A model generated the notes under the pieces. That model had not been told where the DNA came from. It saw nothing but the letters and a program-made list of their open reading frames with translations, and ran no database searches. The translations under genes and the position numbers were made by a program. DNA of 47,327 bases, taken from positions 1 through 47,327 of the forward strand of contig JAFLTN010000004.1 of assembly GCA_022510445.1 (NCBI GenBank), written 5' to 3'. This document shows positions 1-9,000 of this stretch, one piece after another (within the stretch, counting starts at the first letter, position 1; each line of letters starts with the position of its first letter). This DNA comes from Muribaculaceae bacterium (GTDB lineage: Bacteria > Bacteroidota > Bacteroidia > Bacteroidales > Muribaculaceae).

Positions 1-2069
1 GAGAGGTCACAATAATGGCTGCCTCCAATAATGGTAAAATGGCCACGGCCAAGGTGACAGTGAAACCGGCGGGAGAAATCATAGAGGTTGAGAATATCAG
101 GCTCAGCGCCCAAGATCTAACATTGATGGCAGGTACCACCAGTTTGCTGAAAGCTACCGTTGAACCGGAGGATGCCACAAACATCAATCTGGCATGGAGC
201 GTTGCTGATGCAACCATAGCATCCGTATCTTCTGACGGAACGGTAACAGCTATTAAGGAAGGCCGGACAACCGTGACGGTAACCTGCGGTGATGTATCGG
301 CAACCTGTCAGGTAACGGTTAAAGAAGATTCCGAAATAACTGTCATACCGGGCGAGGGTACAAATCCGGGTGACGATGACGACTCTCCGGCTGACAATAC
401 TGAGAACGGTGGTTCTCTCTCAGGAAAGGACCTCACTATCCGTGTAGGACAAACTGCATCGGTGGATCTTGTCCTTCCGGAAGGTCTTAGCGAGATGCCT
501 CAATTTGACTGGAATCTTGCACCAGGCGGAGCAGACTACGTTTCAATGACGACATCAACCTCTACACTATCCGCTTCATTCACAGGTCTCAAAGAGGGAC
601 AGACTTCATATAACGTCTTACTGAAAGGCAATGCAAAAGTTTTGGTGACAGGAAAGGTGACTGTAATAGCCGAACATCCGATGACTTCACTCTCCCTGGA
701 TCCGGCCCAGATATCAATGCCGCTCAATTCTGATCCTGTTCAGATCAAGGCTGTCTGTACTCCGGAAAATGCTTCAAACCTAACATTGACCTGGTCAAGC
801 AGTAATCCCGGTGTGGCTACTGTTTCCGATAACGGTATCGTGACTCCGGTTGCTGTCGGCCAGACTACAATCACAGCAACCACAACAGACGGAAGCATGC
901 TGAGCGCTTCAAGCGAGGTGACAGTATTTGAAGAACAGCATTATGCTCCCATAGAGGTTACACTTTCAGAGCAGAACATGATTGTAAGGGATGGTGACGA
1001 GATCAATATGTGGGCTATCGCAACCGGCGGTTATGAAAACGGCTGGAAGTTCATCTGGACTTCCGGTGAAAATCCGACAGAAATTCTTTCTGAGGAAAAT
1101 CATATAACGATAAAAGCCCAAAACAGCAATATTGAACCATTGACGGTGATCTACAATCTGTCGATACTAAACAAAGATGACAGAGAAATTCTTTATGAGG
1201 AAACTTTTGATTATGCAATAGAGATCTGGAGCAACCCTGTTCTTCCGGGAGAACCGGGCTATGAAGGTGAAGAGGGTTCAACAGGTGTCAATGTCTCTGA
1301 AACTTCTGTTCGAGAAGGAAATCTGCTAACTCTTAATGCTGATGAACCGATAGGCGGTTACAATTTCTACTGGACCTATAACTGGACTTTTGAAAATGCC
1401 GAAATAGGTGAAGATGAGGAAATAACCCTTGTTGCAGGTAAAGAATCCGGATGGACAGGCAAAGAGAAATCTATAAATGAATGTGTTTATAATGTAAAAT
1501 TGACCAACTATGGACCGAACGGAGAACTTTGGACGGAAGCATTACTCAGTTCACCGATAGTGAAGGTTTATAACCGTCCGGTTACGCCTGCCCAACTCCT
1601 AAGAAAGGGAGACGGAACAAGTTGCACATTCATTGTGATCATTGATCTCCTTTATGACGAACTCACTGATTTGGGTTATGAGTTTGTTTACGGATATACA
1701 GATGCAACGGGAGAAGACCATATCCTGGCAACAACGCCTTTAAGATATTGCCATACCACTGAAAAAATCTATAATGATCCTTCCAATACATTCTGGGCGT
1801 ATGCAATTTGGTCATATGAAGACGGCTCCGCTGTTAGCAGCGGTCTCAGATATCTTGACGGAAGTGAAGATCCTTACTTCGATGCTTCAGTGTTCGACGG
1901 ATCTTACAATTCAAGAAGTCAGGAGACCGAAGGCAAGGATGTGACAGCCATCTACACGCTCGACGGACATTATGTAGGGAATGACACTTCACGTCTGGTA
2001 CCCGGCATTTATCTGATCAATAAAATGGAAGGAAATAAGATAGTATCTAAAAAATTCGTTAAAAGATGA
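1..2069 (+). CDS. Ig-like (Big_2) repeat surface protein with type IX secretion-like tail, 5' partial
   Basis: The reading frame is open to the left edge and already reads as Ig-domain sequence (EVTIMAASNNGK) before the first ATG at 15. The true start is therefore outside the window and the ORF-track start is internal. At least two bacterial Ig-like group 2 repeats are clear by their motif of a 'WS' core followed by 'VA/IASVSSDGTVT' and 'GxTTVTVT' (about residues 27-103 and 222-305 of the visible ORF). They are separated by an acidic linker (GDDDDSPADN) and a less typical beta domain. The last ~40 residues (IYTLDGHYVG...VPGIYLI...KKFVKR) resemble the type A sorting domain of type IX secretion substrates. 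This suggests a protein carried across the outer membrane and anchored at the surface, with adhesion as a plausible but unproven role. The stop overlaps the next gene by four bases (ATGA), so the two are probably co-translated. Confidence 0.85.
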   Translation, partial: EVTIMAASNNGKMATAKVTVKPAGEIIEVENIRLSAQDLTLMAGTTSLLKATVEPEDATNINLAWSVADATIASVSSDGTVTAIKEGRTTVTVTCGDVSATCQVTVKEDSEITVIPGEGTNPGDDDDSPADNTENGGSLSGKDLTIRVGQTASVDLVLPEGLSEMPQFDWNLAPGGADYVSMTTSTSTLSASFTGLKEGQTSYNVLLKGNAKVLVTGKVTVIAEHPMTSLSLDPAQISMPLNSDPVQIKAVCTPENASNLTLTWSSSNPGVATVSDNGIVTPVAVGQTTITATTTDGSMLSASSEVTVFEEQHYAPIEVTLSEQNMIVRDGDEINMWAIATGGYENGWKFIWTSGENPTEILSEENHITIKAQNSNIEPLTVIYNLSILNKDDREILYEETFDYAIEIWSNPVLPGEPGYEGEEGSTGVNVSETSVREGNLLTLNADEPIGGYNFYWTYNWTFENAEIGEDEEITLVAGKESGWTGKEKSINECVYNVKLTNYGPNGELWTEALLSSPIVKVYNRPVTPAQLLRKGDGTSCTFIVIIDLLYDELTDLGYEFVYGYTDATGEDHILATTPLRYCHTTEKIYNDPSNTFWAYAIWSYEDGSAVSSGLRYLDGSEDPYFDASVFDGSYNSRSQETEGKDVTAIYTLDGHYVGNDTSRLVPGIYLINKMEGNKIVSKKFVKR

Positions 2070-2962
2070 AAAATAAGATATTGATATTTTCTTTGGCATC
2101 GGTTTCTTATCTGGCTTCCGGTTTCTCAGCCGGCGCACAACGTTTTGAAATCAAGCCTCACGCAACAATAGGACTCGGGAAAGGAGTCGATCTTGAATCG
2201 ACTCTTCCTATGGTTTCTGAAAAAGGTGTTTCAAATGAATTCGGAGTTGATTTCGGGTACACCTTCTGGGAATCGGGCGCCAATAGCCTCAATGTGAATA
2301 TAGGACTGGGTTACCGGACTTCATCCTTGAAGTTCCGGGCCCAGGATATGAAATATAGATATTCGGCACCTCCATCTGCGGATATGGACGGCGACACATA
2401 TATCAGATATTACGATGTCAATGATCTTGAGCAAAAGATTGGCACAGGTCATTTCAATATACCGTTATATTTGGGATATGAATACCGTATCAATGACTGG
2501 TTCAATGTTTATGCCGACCTCGGTTTTAATTTCGGGATAAAATGTAAGGCTACCTTAAATCACATATCCGGAAGTATTGACACATATGGTATTTATCCTC
2601 AGTATGGAGATAATTTCGAAATTAAGGATCCTTTCATGAACGGTTTCGGAGAGCATGCCCTTTCAAGCTCAATGAAAGGGAAAATCTCTGCAAACAGTTT
2701 CATGCCATCTTTTTTAGTGGGAGCCGGAGTGGAAACAAAAATTTGGGGACCATTATGGTTTATGTTAGGATTCAGATATGACTGTGGTTTCAATAATATG
2801 TTCAAAAACCTAATAGAGGGCACAACACCTTTCACAGCATCAACTGCACCCGTCACCTATACTGTGAAGGATGGGGAGAGAGTGACGCCGATATCGGATT
2901 ATTTGAACAAGAGCCGGCTTTCAGTATTTTCACTGAATTTCGGATTTAGTGTGAAATTCTGA
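2066..2962 (+). CDS. Outer-membrane beta-barrel protein, PorT/OmpW-like size
   Basis: A 298-residue protein with an N-terminal signal peptide (hydrophobic run, then SAGA before QRFEI) and alternating amphipathic strands rich in aromatic and glycine residues (for example FNIPLYLGYEYRINDWFNVYADLGFNFG). It ends in a terminal phenylalanine (LNFGFSVKF), the usual barrel-assembly signal of outer-membrane proteins. The size suits an 8-10 strand barrel such as the 'outer membrane beta-barrel' families of Bacteroidetes. It starts inside the stop of the Ig-repeat gene, so the pair forms one transcription unit. The barrel may anchor or present its partner, but that is inference. I cannot assign a transported substrate. 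Confidence 0.8.
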   Translation: MKNKILIFSLASVSYLASGFSAGAQRFEIKPHATIGLGKGVDLESTLPMVSEKGVSNEFGVDFGYTFWESGANSLNVNIGLGYRTSSLKFRAQDMKYRYSAPPSADMDGDTYIRYYDVNDLEQKIGTGHFNIPLYLGYEYRINDWFNVYADLGFNFGIKCKATLNHISGSIDTYGIYPQYGDNFEIKDPFMNGFGEHALSSSMKGKISANSFMPSFLVGAGVETKIWGPLWFMLGFRYDCGFNNMFKNLIEGTTPFTASTAPVTYTVKDGERVTPISDYLNKSRLSVFSLNFGFSVKF

Positions 2963-2977
2963 GATACGTGACTGGGA

Positions 2978-3036
2978 ATAAAACGGAACGGACTGAGATT
3001 CATCGTCTGGAGAATTTCAGGCCGTTTTATATTTTG
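2978..3036. terminator. Long hairpin terminator between convergent genes
   Basis: A perfect outer stem, ATAAAACGG (2978-2986) with CCGTTTTAT (3022-3030), encloses an inner stem CTGAGATTC / GAATTTCAG with one G-U pair. T-rich sequence follows in the plus direction. It lies between the convergent barrel gene (+) and nadK (-), and the A-rich left flank could let it work in both directions. Confidence 0.7.
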
Positions 3037-3043
3037 GAATTTT

Positions 3044-3940
3044 TCAGCGGCTCCATAGGAGCTTTTCCCGGAGAATGGAGGCAAAACCTTCATTTTTCTT
3101 TCGTATCAATAAGACTGAAAATGGCGACTTGCATATCCGGAATTCTCCGGATGCCGGCAAACCTACCGAACGGTCGTCAACCGATAAAATAAATTTGCCC
3201 GAACGGCTTTCAGGTCTTAACACCAGTAAAGCATCCGACCCAACAACAAGGGGTCGCAAAGTGAGACGGTGAGGTGCCACAGGACAGATGCAGACACAAT
3301 CTATAGTGGGCTCCATTAACGGTCCTCCGGCCGAAAGACTATAGGCTGTACTTCCTGTAGGAGTTGATATTATAAGTCCGTCGCCCTTGTAATCTGCCAG
3401 AAAACTTCCGTTGATATCGGTTCTTACGGAAATCATTGAAGAGCCATCCCTGAGAAATGTGATTTCATTCAGAGCATAAGGCCACATATCTTCGGGAAGA
3501 CCCTCACCTTCCACTTTCAGGAGCATTCTCTTCTCGACTGTGATGTTTCCCTTACACACTTCTCCTATCATCTCCTCAACTCCGGAGAGTCGGCAACAGG
3601 AGAGAAATCCGAGATGACCCGTATTAACTCCCAAAATAGGAATCTCACGATCACCGATCCACCGGGCCGCCCTGAGGAATGTGCCGTCACCTCCTATACT
3701 CATGACAAGGGAGACCGAAGGTGGTAATTTCTCTACAGGGACCGAAACACCCATATCAACTCCGTTAGATTCCAGATATTCTGCGAACCGGCTCTGAATA
3801 TAGATTCTGAAACCAGTCTTATTCAGAAACGAAAAAACAGCAGGAAGGTCGGGCAATGATTCCGACTGACTTCTGCTGCCGTAGATAGCTATCCGATTGG
3901 CGATGCCCTCATCCATAATTTTGAGACCCTGTCTAAACAT
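3044..3940 (-). CDS. nadK: NAD kinase
   Basis: Phosphorylates NAD to NADP using ATP or polyphosphate in the cytoplasm. The GGDGTFLRAAR motif, the NEI motif (ALNEITFLR) and the glycine-rich signature GDGLIISTPTGSTAYSLSAG are all present in order, and the ~290-residue length is normal. The ATG at 3940 gives eight bases of overlap with the upstream CBS gene. The internal Met at 3916 (MDEGIANRIAIYG) sits closer to the conserved first strand and is a credible alternative start. It is the second gene of a two-gene minus-strand unit. The same window encodes L-aspartate oxidase (nadB) about 16 kb away, in a separate unit. Confidence 0.97.
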   Translation of the reverse strand: MFRQGLKIMDEGIANRIAIYGSRSQSESLPDLPAVFSFLNKTGFRIYIQSRFAEYLESNGVDMGVSVPVEKLPPSVSLVMSIGGDGTFLRAARWIGDREIPILGVNTGHLGFLSCCRLSGVEEMIGEVCKGNITVEKRMLLKVEGEGLPEDMWPYALNEITFLRDGSSMISVRTDINGSFLADYKGDGLIISTPTGSTAYSLSAGGPLMEPTIDCVCICPVAPHRLTLRPLVVGSDALLVLRPESRSGKFILSVDDRSVGLPASGEFRICKSPFSVLLIRKKNEGFASILREKLLWSR

Positions 3941-4442
3941 TCATAAGAGCCTGCAGAGAGAGCAGACGTTCTGCAGCTATCTGTGATTCCAGTATATCGG
4001 ATCCAGAGGCATGAGCCTCGATGACGTGAAAATCATATCTTTCAAGACTTCTTATAGCGGCCGAAGGATCCGAATGACGCACACGCAAAGTTACCTTTAT
4101 CCTCCCCTCTTCTCCCGGAGAAGACAAAAGATCCACAAGATGAGCGTCGCTGTCTTCAACTGCATGAGCCAGGACACTCGCACTATAATCTTCCGGCTGA
4201 CATTCCACTGTTATAACGCTGCAATCATCGCGACTGGCAATCATGGATCCGATCCCCTCCAACAAAGAGGTCTGATCAATAATTCCCAAAGGGTTACCGT
4301 CTTCTGTGACACCCAATTCACGCATCGGAGTGTCAAGAAGGCGAGGAATGATTTCAAGAACCGGCATATCCGATTCCACAGTGGCAACCGGATGACATTC
4401 CTCAATTGTCTTTCCTAATGATAATATATCTTTTGCTGTCAT
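3933..4442 (-). CDS. CBS domain protein with C-terminal ACT-like domain
   Basis: A 169-residue soluble protein. The N-terminal half (about residues 1-70) reads as a CBS-type segment: 'HPVATVESDMPVLEIIPRLLDTPMRELGVTEDGNPLGIID' has the expected strand-helix-strand pattern and the GxxLGIID ending. The C-terminal part (about residues 110-150, RIKVTLRVRHSDPSAAIRSL) resembles an ACT-type ligand-binding fold. Both domain types usually sense small molecules such as adenine nucleotides or amino acids. Its stop overlaps the start of nadK, so a role in sensing energy or nicotinamide nucleotides next to NADP synthesis is a reasonable inference. No catalytic motif is visible. It is divergent from pdxJ. 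Confidence 0.8.
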   Translation of the reverse strand: MTAKDILSLGKTIEECHPVATVESDMPVLEIIPRLLDTPMRELGVTEDGNPLGIIDQTSLLEGIGSMIASRDDCSVITVECQPEDYSASVLAHAVEDSDAHLVDLLSSPGEEGRIKVTLRVRHSDPSAAIRSLERYDFHVIEAHASGSDILESQIAAERLLSLQALMNV

Positions 4443-4490
4443 TTCACTATTTTAACAACCCCAACCTCCCATAGTTTAACGGTTTTTAGC

Positions 4491-4498
4491 TATTTTTG
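4491..4498 (+). promoter_or_regulatory. Candidate -7 element (TATTTTTG) upstream of pdxJ
   Basis: Matches the Bacteroidetes TAnnTTTG element and lies about 95 bases before the chosen pdxJ start, in the divergent CBS/pdxJ spacer. No good TTTG -33 partner is seen at the usual 19-21 base spacing, so this is a moderate call. Confidence 0.4.
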
Positions 4499-4593
4499 CA
4501 CTAATATATAACAGCTTCCGTTAAATTATAAACATCAAGGGAATTGCTTTAATATTCAAAATTACAAATTTTGTGCCGAAAAATATAGGAGAG

Positions 4594-5307
4594 ATGACAA
4601 GATTAAGTGTTAATATAAATAAAGTGGCCACTTTGCGCAACGCACGTGGTGAAAACAACCCCGATGTAGTCAAATTCGCAATTGACTGTGAAGCCTATGG
4701 AGCACAGGGGATTACAGTTCATCCAAGGCCCGACCGACGCCATATTACCCCCGAGGATGTATATGACCTAAAAAAAGTTGTCACCACAGAATTCAATATT
4801 GAGGGTTATCCTTCGGAAGAGTTTATGAAGATGGTGCTGGATGTCAGGCCTGACCAAGTGACACTTGTGCCTGACTCACCGACCGACAAAACTTCAAACG
4901 TGGGCTGGGACACTGCTTCCAACATTACTTTCCTCTCCGACATCTGCGGCAGTCTGAAAGAGGCCGGTATCAGAAGTTCAATTTTTGTAAACCCCTCCCC
5001 CATCATGGTGAGCAAGGCTGCCGAAGTGGGAGCTGATAGGGTAGAGCTTTACACAAAACCTTATGCCGACCTTTACGAAAAAGACCGAGAATTTGCGATA
5101 GCCCCATTTATAGAAGCTGCTACTGTGGCACGGGATGCCGGACTCGGACTTAATGCCGGACATGACCTGAATCTGAGAAACCTCAGCTATTTCAAGTCAA
5201 TGATTCCATGTCTTGATGAAGTTAGCATAGGGCATGCCCTCATATCCGACGCTTTATATTACGGCATCAGGGAAACAATACGAAAATATCTTGACTGCCT
5301 CCGATGA
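4594..5307 (+). CDS. pdxJ: Pyridoxine 5'-phosphate synthase
   Basis: Condenses 3-amino-2-oxopropyl phosphate with 1-deoxy-D-xylulose 5-phosphate to make pyridoxine 5'-phosphate, the last ring-forming step of the DXP-dependent vitamin B6 route. Diagnostic motifs are VNINKVATLRNARG at the N-terminus, ITVHPRPDRRHI, the catalytic-loop region VTLVPD and the C-terminal SIGHALISDAL. The ORF track starts at a GTG (4573). I prefer the ATG at 4594 because the protein then begins right at the conserved first strand, as in known PdxJ proteins, and AGGAGA lies just upstream. That gives 237 residues. The stop overlaps the next start (ATGA). Confidence 0.96.
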   Translation: MTRLSVNINKVATLRNARGENNPDVVKFAIDCEAYGAQGITVHPRPDRRHITPEDVYDLKKVVTTEFNIEGYPSEEFMKMVLDVRPDQVTLVPDSPTDKTSNVGWDTASNITFLSDICGSLKEAGIRSSIFVNPSPIMVSKAAEVGADRVELYTKPYADLYEKDREFAIAPFIEAATVARDAGLGLNAGHDLNLRNLSYFKSMIPCLDEVSIGHALISDALYYGIRETIRKYLDCLR

Positions 5308-5930
5308 ACGATTCATTTACATTTTGGGAAGCCATTGAAAGCGGAGTCTATATCATCATTCCGCTGACCTTTCTTCTGATAGTATCCTTATGGATATGGT
5401 GCAAAAGAACTTCAGTTGTGATAAAGGAGCAGAAGCAGCCTGCCATCCTGATGCAGAAAATCAGGGATTATGTTATTGAAGGTGATCTGGAAAACGCCAC
5501 CGGACTTTGCAGGAGCTCAGATTCTTCAGCGGCTCTGATTTTAAGAAGAGGAGTAAGCCGGATTGGATATCCTATTTCTGAAGTGGCTGACTCCATGTCA
5601 GAAATAACAGCGGTGGAGGATGTAAAGCTCGAAAGAGGTCTGGAATGGTTAAAGGCCATCGCCGTCATTGCCCCTCTCCTCGGAGCAATTGGCACCTTGA
5701 CTGGAATAACCGTCGCTTTCCATAACGTAACTACCGGTCCCGACGGTTTCGACAACGCGATTCTCTGTGAACTGTTAAGTCCCACCTTTATCACTGTGGC
5801 AGCAGGTCTGGGAGTGGGAATAATATCACTCGTGGCTCTTACCTCCCTTGAGGGAGTGGTGAAGAAAACTCAAAACCGACTCTCTTCCCTATGCGTGGAA
5901 TTCCTTGACCTCCTGAACGAACCCTCCTGA
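5304..5930 (+). CDS. MotA/TolQ/ExbB family proton-channel subunit
   Basis: A 208-residue inner-membrane protein with a TM segment at about residues 15-32 and two more around residues 117-140 and 155-180. The conserved channel region GLEWLKAIAVIAPLLGAIGTLTGITVAF, with its 'APLLGxxGTxxG' signature, and the later LLSPTFITVAAGLGVGIISL are typical of ExbB/TolQ. Such proteins form the pentameric core of a proton-driven motor that works with an ExbD/TolR subunit and TonB. Here the ATG overlaps the pdxJ stop, but no exbD- or tonB-like ORF follows; the next gene is the unrelated DUF2723 protein. Either the partner is encoded elsewhere or this ExbB has another role. Confidence 0.88.
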   Translation: MNDSFTFWEAIESGVYIIIPLTFLLIVSLWIWCKRTSVVIKEQKQPAILMQKIRDYVIEGDLENATGLCRSSDSSAALILRRGVSRIGYPISEVADSMSEITAVEDVKLERGLEWLKAIAVIAPLLGAIGTLTGITVAFHNVTTGPDGFDNAILCELLSPTFITVAAGLGVGIISLVALTSLEGVVKKTQNRLSSLCVEFLDLLNEPS

Positions 5931-5948
5931 AGCTACAAAAAAATTCGT

Positions 5949-5978
5949 TAACTTTGCACTTTGCCGACAACCGGCAAA
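5949..5978 (+). promoter_or_regulatory. Candidate promoter -7 element and leader hairpin before the DUF2723 gene
   Basis: TAACTTTG at 5949-5956 fits the TAnnTTTG element. It is followed at once by a 7-bp stem TTTGCCG/CGGCAAA (5960-5978) with a 5-base loop. If transcription starts a few bases after the -7 element, the hairpin would sit at the very 5' end of the mRNA, about 30 bases before the start codon. There it could stabilise the mRNA or bind a regulator. Confidence 0.45.
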
Positions 5979-6009
5979 AGAACTAACCGAGATTAAGATT
6001 TTCTCAGAA

Positions 6010-9000
6010 ATGCTGACAAAGAAATATAAACTTATTAACAATTTAGGAGGGTGGTTTGTGTTTATAATCGCCCTGATAACCTATTGGTTGACCTTAGAAC
6101 CGACCGCTTCCTACTGGGACTGCGGCGAATTCATAATCCAGGCAGACAAACTTGAAGTAGGTCACCCGCCGGGCAATCCCATCTTCATGCTTACAGCACG
6201 TTTCTTTGCTAATTTTGCAACAGATGCGGGAAGTATTTCTGTGATGGTAAACGCAATGAGCGGACTGCTTAGCGCCCTTACCATTCTTCTGCTTTTCTGG
6301 ACCATCACCCACCTTGTGAGGCGTCTTGTAGTGAGAGACAGCCAGAGAAAAGAGATAACCCTTCAGCAATACCTGGCGATTATGGGAAGCGGCCTCGTGG
6401 GTTCGCTCGCCTATTGCTGGAGCGACACTTTCTGGTTTTCTGCGGTGGAAGGTGAGGTTTACGCTTTCTCCTCTTTCTGCACAGCCCTTGTGTTCTGGCT
6501 AATACTTAAATGGGAAGATCATGCCGATTCCCCTCATTCCGACCGTTATCTTATATTGATCGCCTATATTATCGGAGTGAGCGTGGCCGTTCACCTTCTC
6601 AACCTCCTCTGTATTCCGGCGATAGTGCTTGTTTTCGCTTATCGCAAATGGAAAGACATGACACTGGTGAAATCGCTTGTCACGCTTGTGGTAGGATTCG
6701 TCATAATCGCTCTTGTTCTTTTCGGCCTTGTGCCCGGATTTATCAAGGTTGCCCAACAATTCGAGCTTCTCTTTGTCAACGGTTTCCATCTGAGCTATAA
6801 CAGCGGTGCCATTTTCTATGCGTTACTGACTGCCGGAATCTTTATCTGGACACTTTCGGAGCTCTATCGTCAGAAAAGCGGTCTGTGGATAAGGATATCA
6901 TTCCTCCTTTCGCTCGCAATATCCGGAATATTCTTCTTCGGAGACACATTTGTGATCGGATGGTTCCTTTTAGCGTTCGTGGCCTTCCTCCTCTTTTCCA
7001 AATATGGAAGGAATCTTTCAGTGAGGGTCCTTTCAGTCATAATGTGGAGCATTGCAGTTATCTTCACCGGATATTCAAGCTATGCCCTTATCCTGATCCG
7101 TTCGAGCGCCGACACACCTATGAACCAGAACTCGCCTGACAATGTGTTTGACCTTGCCACTTACCTTAACCGCGAGCAATACGGAGAAAACCCTCTGATC
7201 TACGGGGAAACTCTCTATTCATCACCGATGAAGCAGAGCTATTTCACTGCCAGGGATACAGTAGGATATATGGAAGACGGCACAGCCGTAACTCTGGCGA
7301 CTCCGTATTATAATTCGGTAATCGACAAGGGTAAACCTCAGTATGCAAAAGGTGTGGAAGGAGCATTGCCTGTTTCTGAATACGGATTCCTTTCCGAAGA
7401 TGAAAATAGGGATAATGCAGCCCAATCCCAACGCGGAGGAGATTATTATGTAAAGAAAGACTACAAACCGGAACCCAAGCTGAATCCTGAACTGAACATG
7501 CTGTTCCCGAGAATCTACAGCAGGATGCACCGTGACGCCTATAAGCAATGGGTAAGACTTGACACAACTCCGGGAAGTCTTGTGGCCATACATGCGATTG
7601 ATCAGAATACCGGCGAACAGATTCCCGAATACGACACTCAGAAAGAACCGACATTTAATCAGTTTACAGGCAGGTACATGTATCCTGAGAAATATGTATT
7701 CAAGCCCTCATTCAGACAAAATCTTGAATACTTCTTCAATTATCAGCTAAACCACATGTATCTGCGTTATTTCATGTGGAACTTTGCCGGTAGACAGAAC
7801 GACATCAACAACCAGCAGGGAGAGCTTGATGCCGGCAACTGGATTTCCGGAATCCCATTTATCGACAACACCCGACTCGGAGACCAGAACCTACTGCCTG
7901 ACGACTTAGGCAAGAATAATGCCGGGCATAATGTTTATTTCATGTTGCCGCTGATTCTCGGCATCATCGGTCTCATCTGGCAATCATTTGCCGGAAAACG
8001 TGGAATCGAACAGTTCTGGGTGGTCTTTTTCCTTTTCTTCATGACAGGAATAGCCATCGTGCTATATCTTAACCAACCGCCCAACCAACCGAGAGAACGT
8101 GACTATGCCTTCGCCGGATCATTCTATGCCTATGCCATCTGGATAGGCATGGGAGTGGCTGCCCTTTGGAGGATATTCATGTATGTGACAGGAAATTTCA
8201 TACTCAAAAATAAAGAAGTCAAAGTCCTGAATCACGGCTTCCCGACCGATTCCGAGGAAGGAAAGGAACTTGAGAAAAAGATTGAAGAAACTGAGGCAAT
8301 AAATCCCCCGGCCGACAATGAGGAACCGGAGCAACTCGACACAATCATCAACGAGCCCGAGAAATTATGGTCAGTTTCACGCATATGTGCAGTCGTGGCA
8401 TGTCTCCTCGGGATTATCGTACCGATACAGATGGTGAGCCAGACTTGGGACGACCATGACCGTTCGGGACGATATGCGGCACGTGATTTTGCAATCAATT
8501 ATCTTGAAAGTCTGGAGCCAAATGCAATAGTTTTCTGCAACGGTGACAACGACACCTTCCCGCTGTGGTATGCGCAGGAAGTAGAGGGAGTTCGTCCCGA
8601 TGTAAAAATAATAAACCTGAGCTATCTCAACTCCGATTGGTATGCAAATCAGGCAAGAAGCCAAAGCTATGAGGCTGCACCGATCGATATGACGGCCACG
8701 CCGGCAGACTATGCTTTCGGCAAATCCGACGTAGCGGTGCTCGGAAGAGAAACAGCTCCGGCTGATCTGCTGTCAAGTCTCAAGCTATATTATCAGGGCT
8801 ACGGCAAGGAATATAACGGCTACCCGGCCTTCCCGAGTGCTGTCGTGACTATTCCGGTGGATAAGAAAGCTGTTATTGAACGAGGGCTCGTTTCTCCGAA
8901 AGACACCGCTGATATTGTCGACAAGATAGTTATCAATCTTCGGAACACAGCCTCATTCATGTCGAAAGGCTATCTCAGCCTCGGCGAGATCCTGATGCTC

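Noticed and set aside
2968-3272. Small plus-strand ORFs (74 and 65 codons) over the end of nadK
   Set aside because: They overlap the terminator and the 3' part of nadK, with no independent support.
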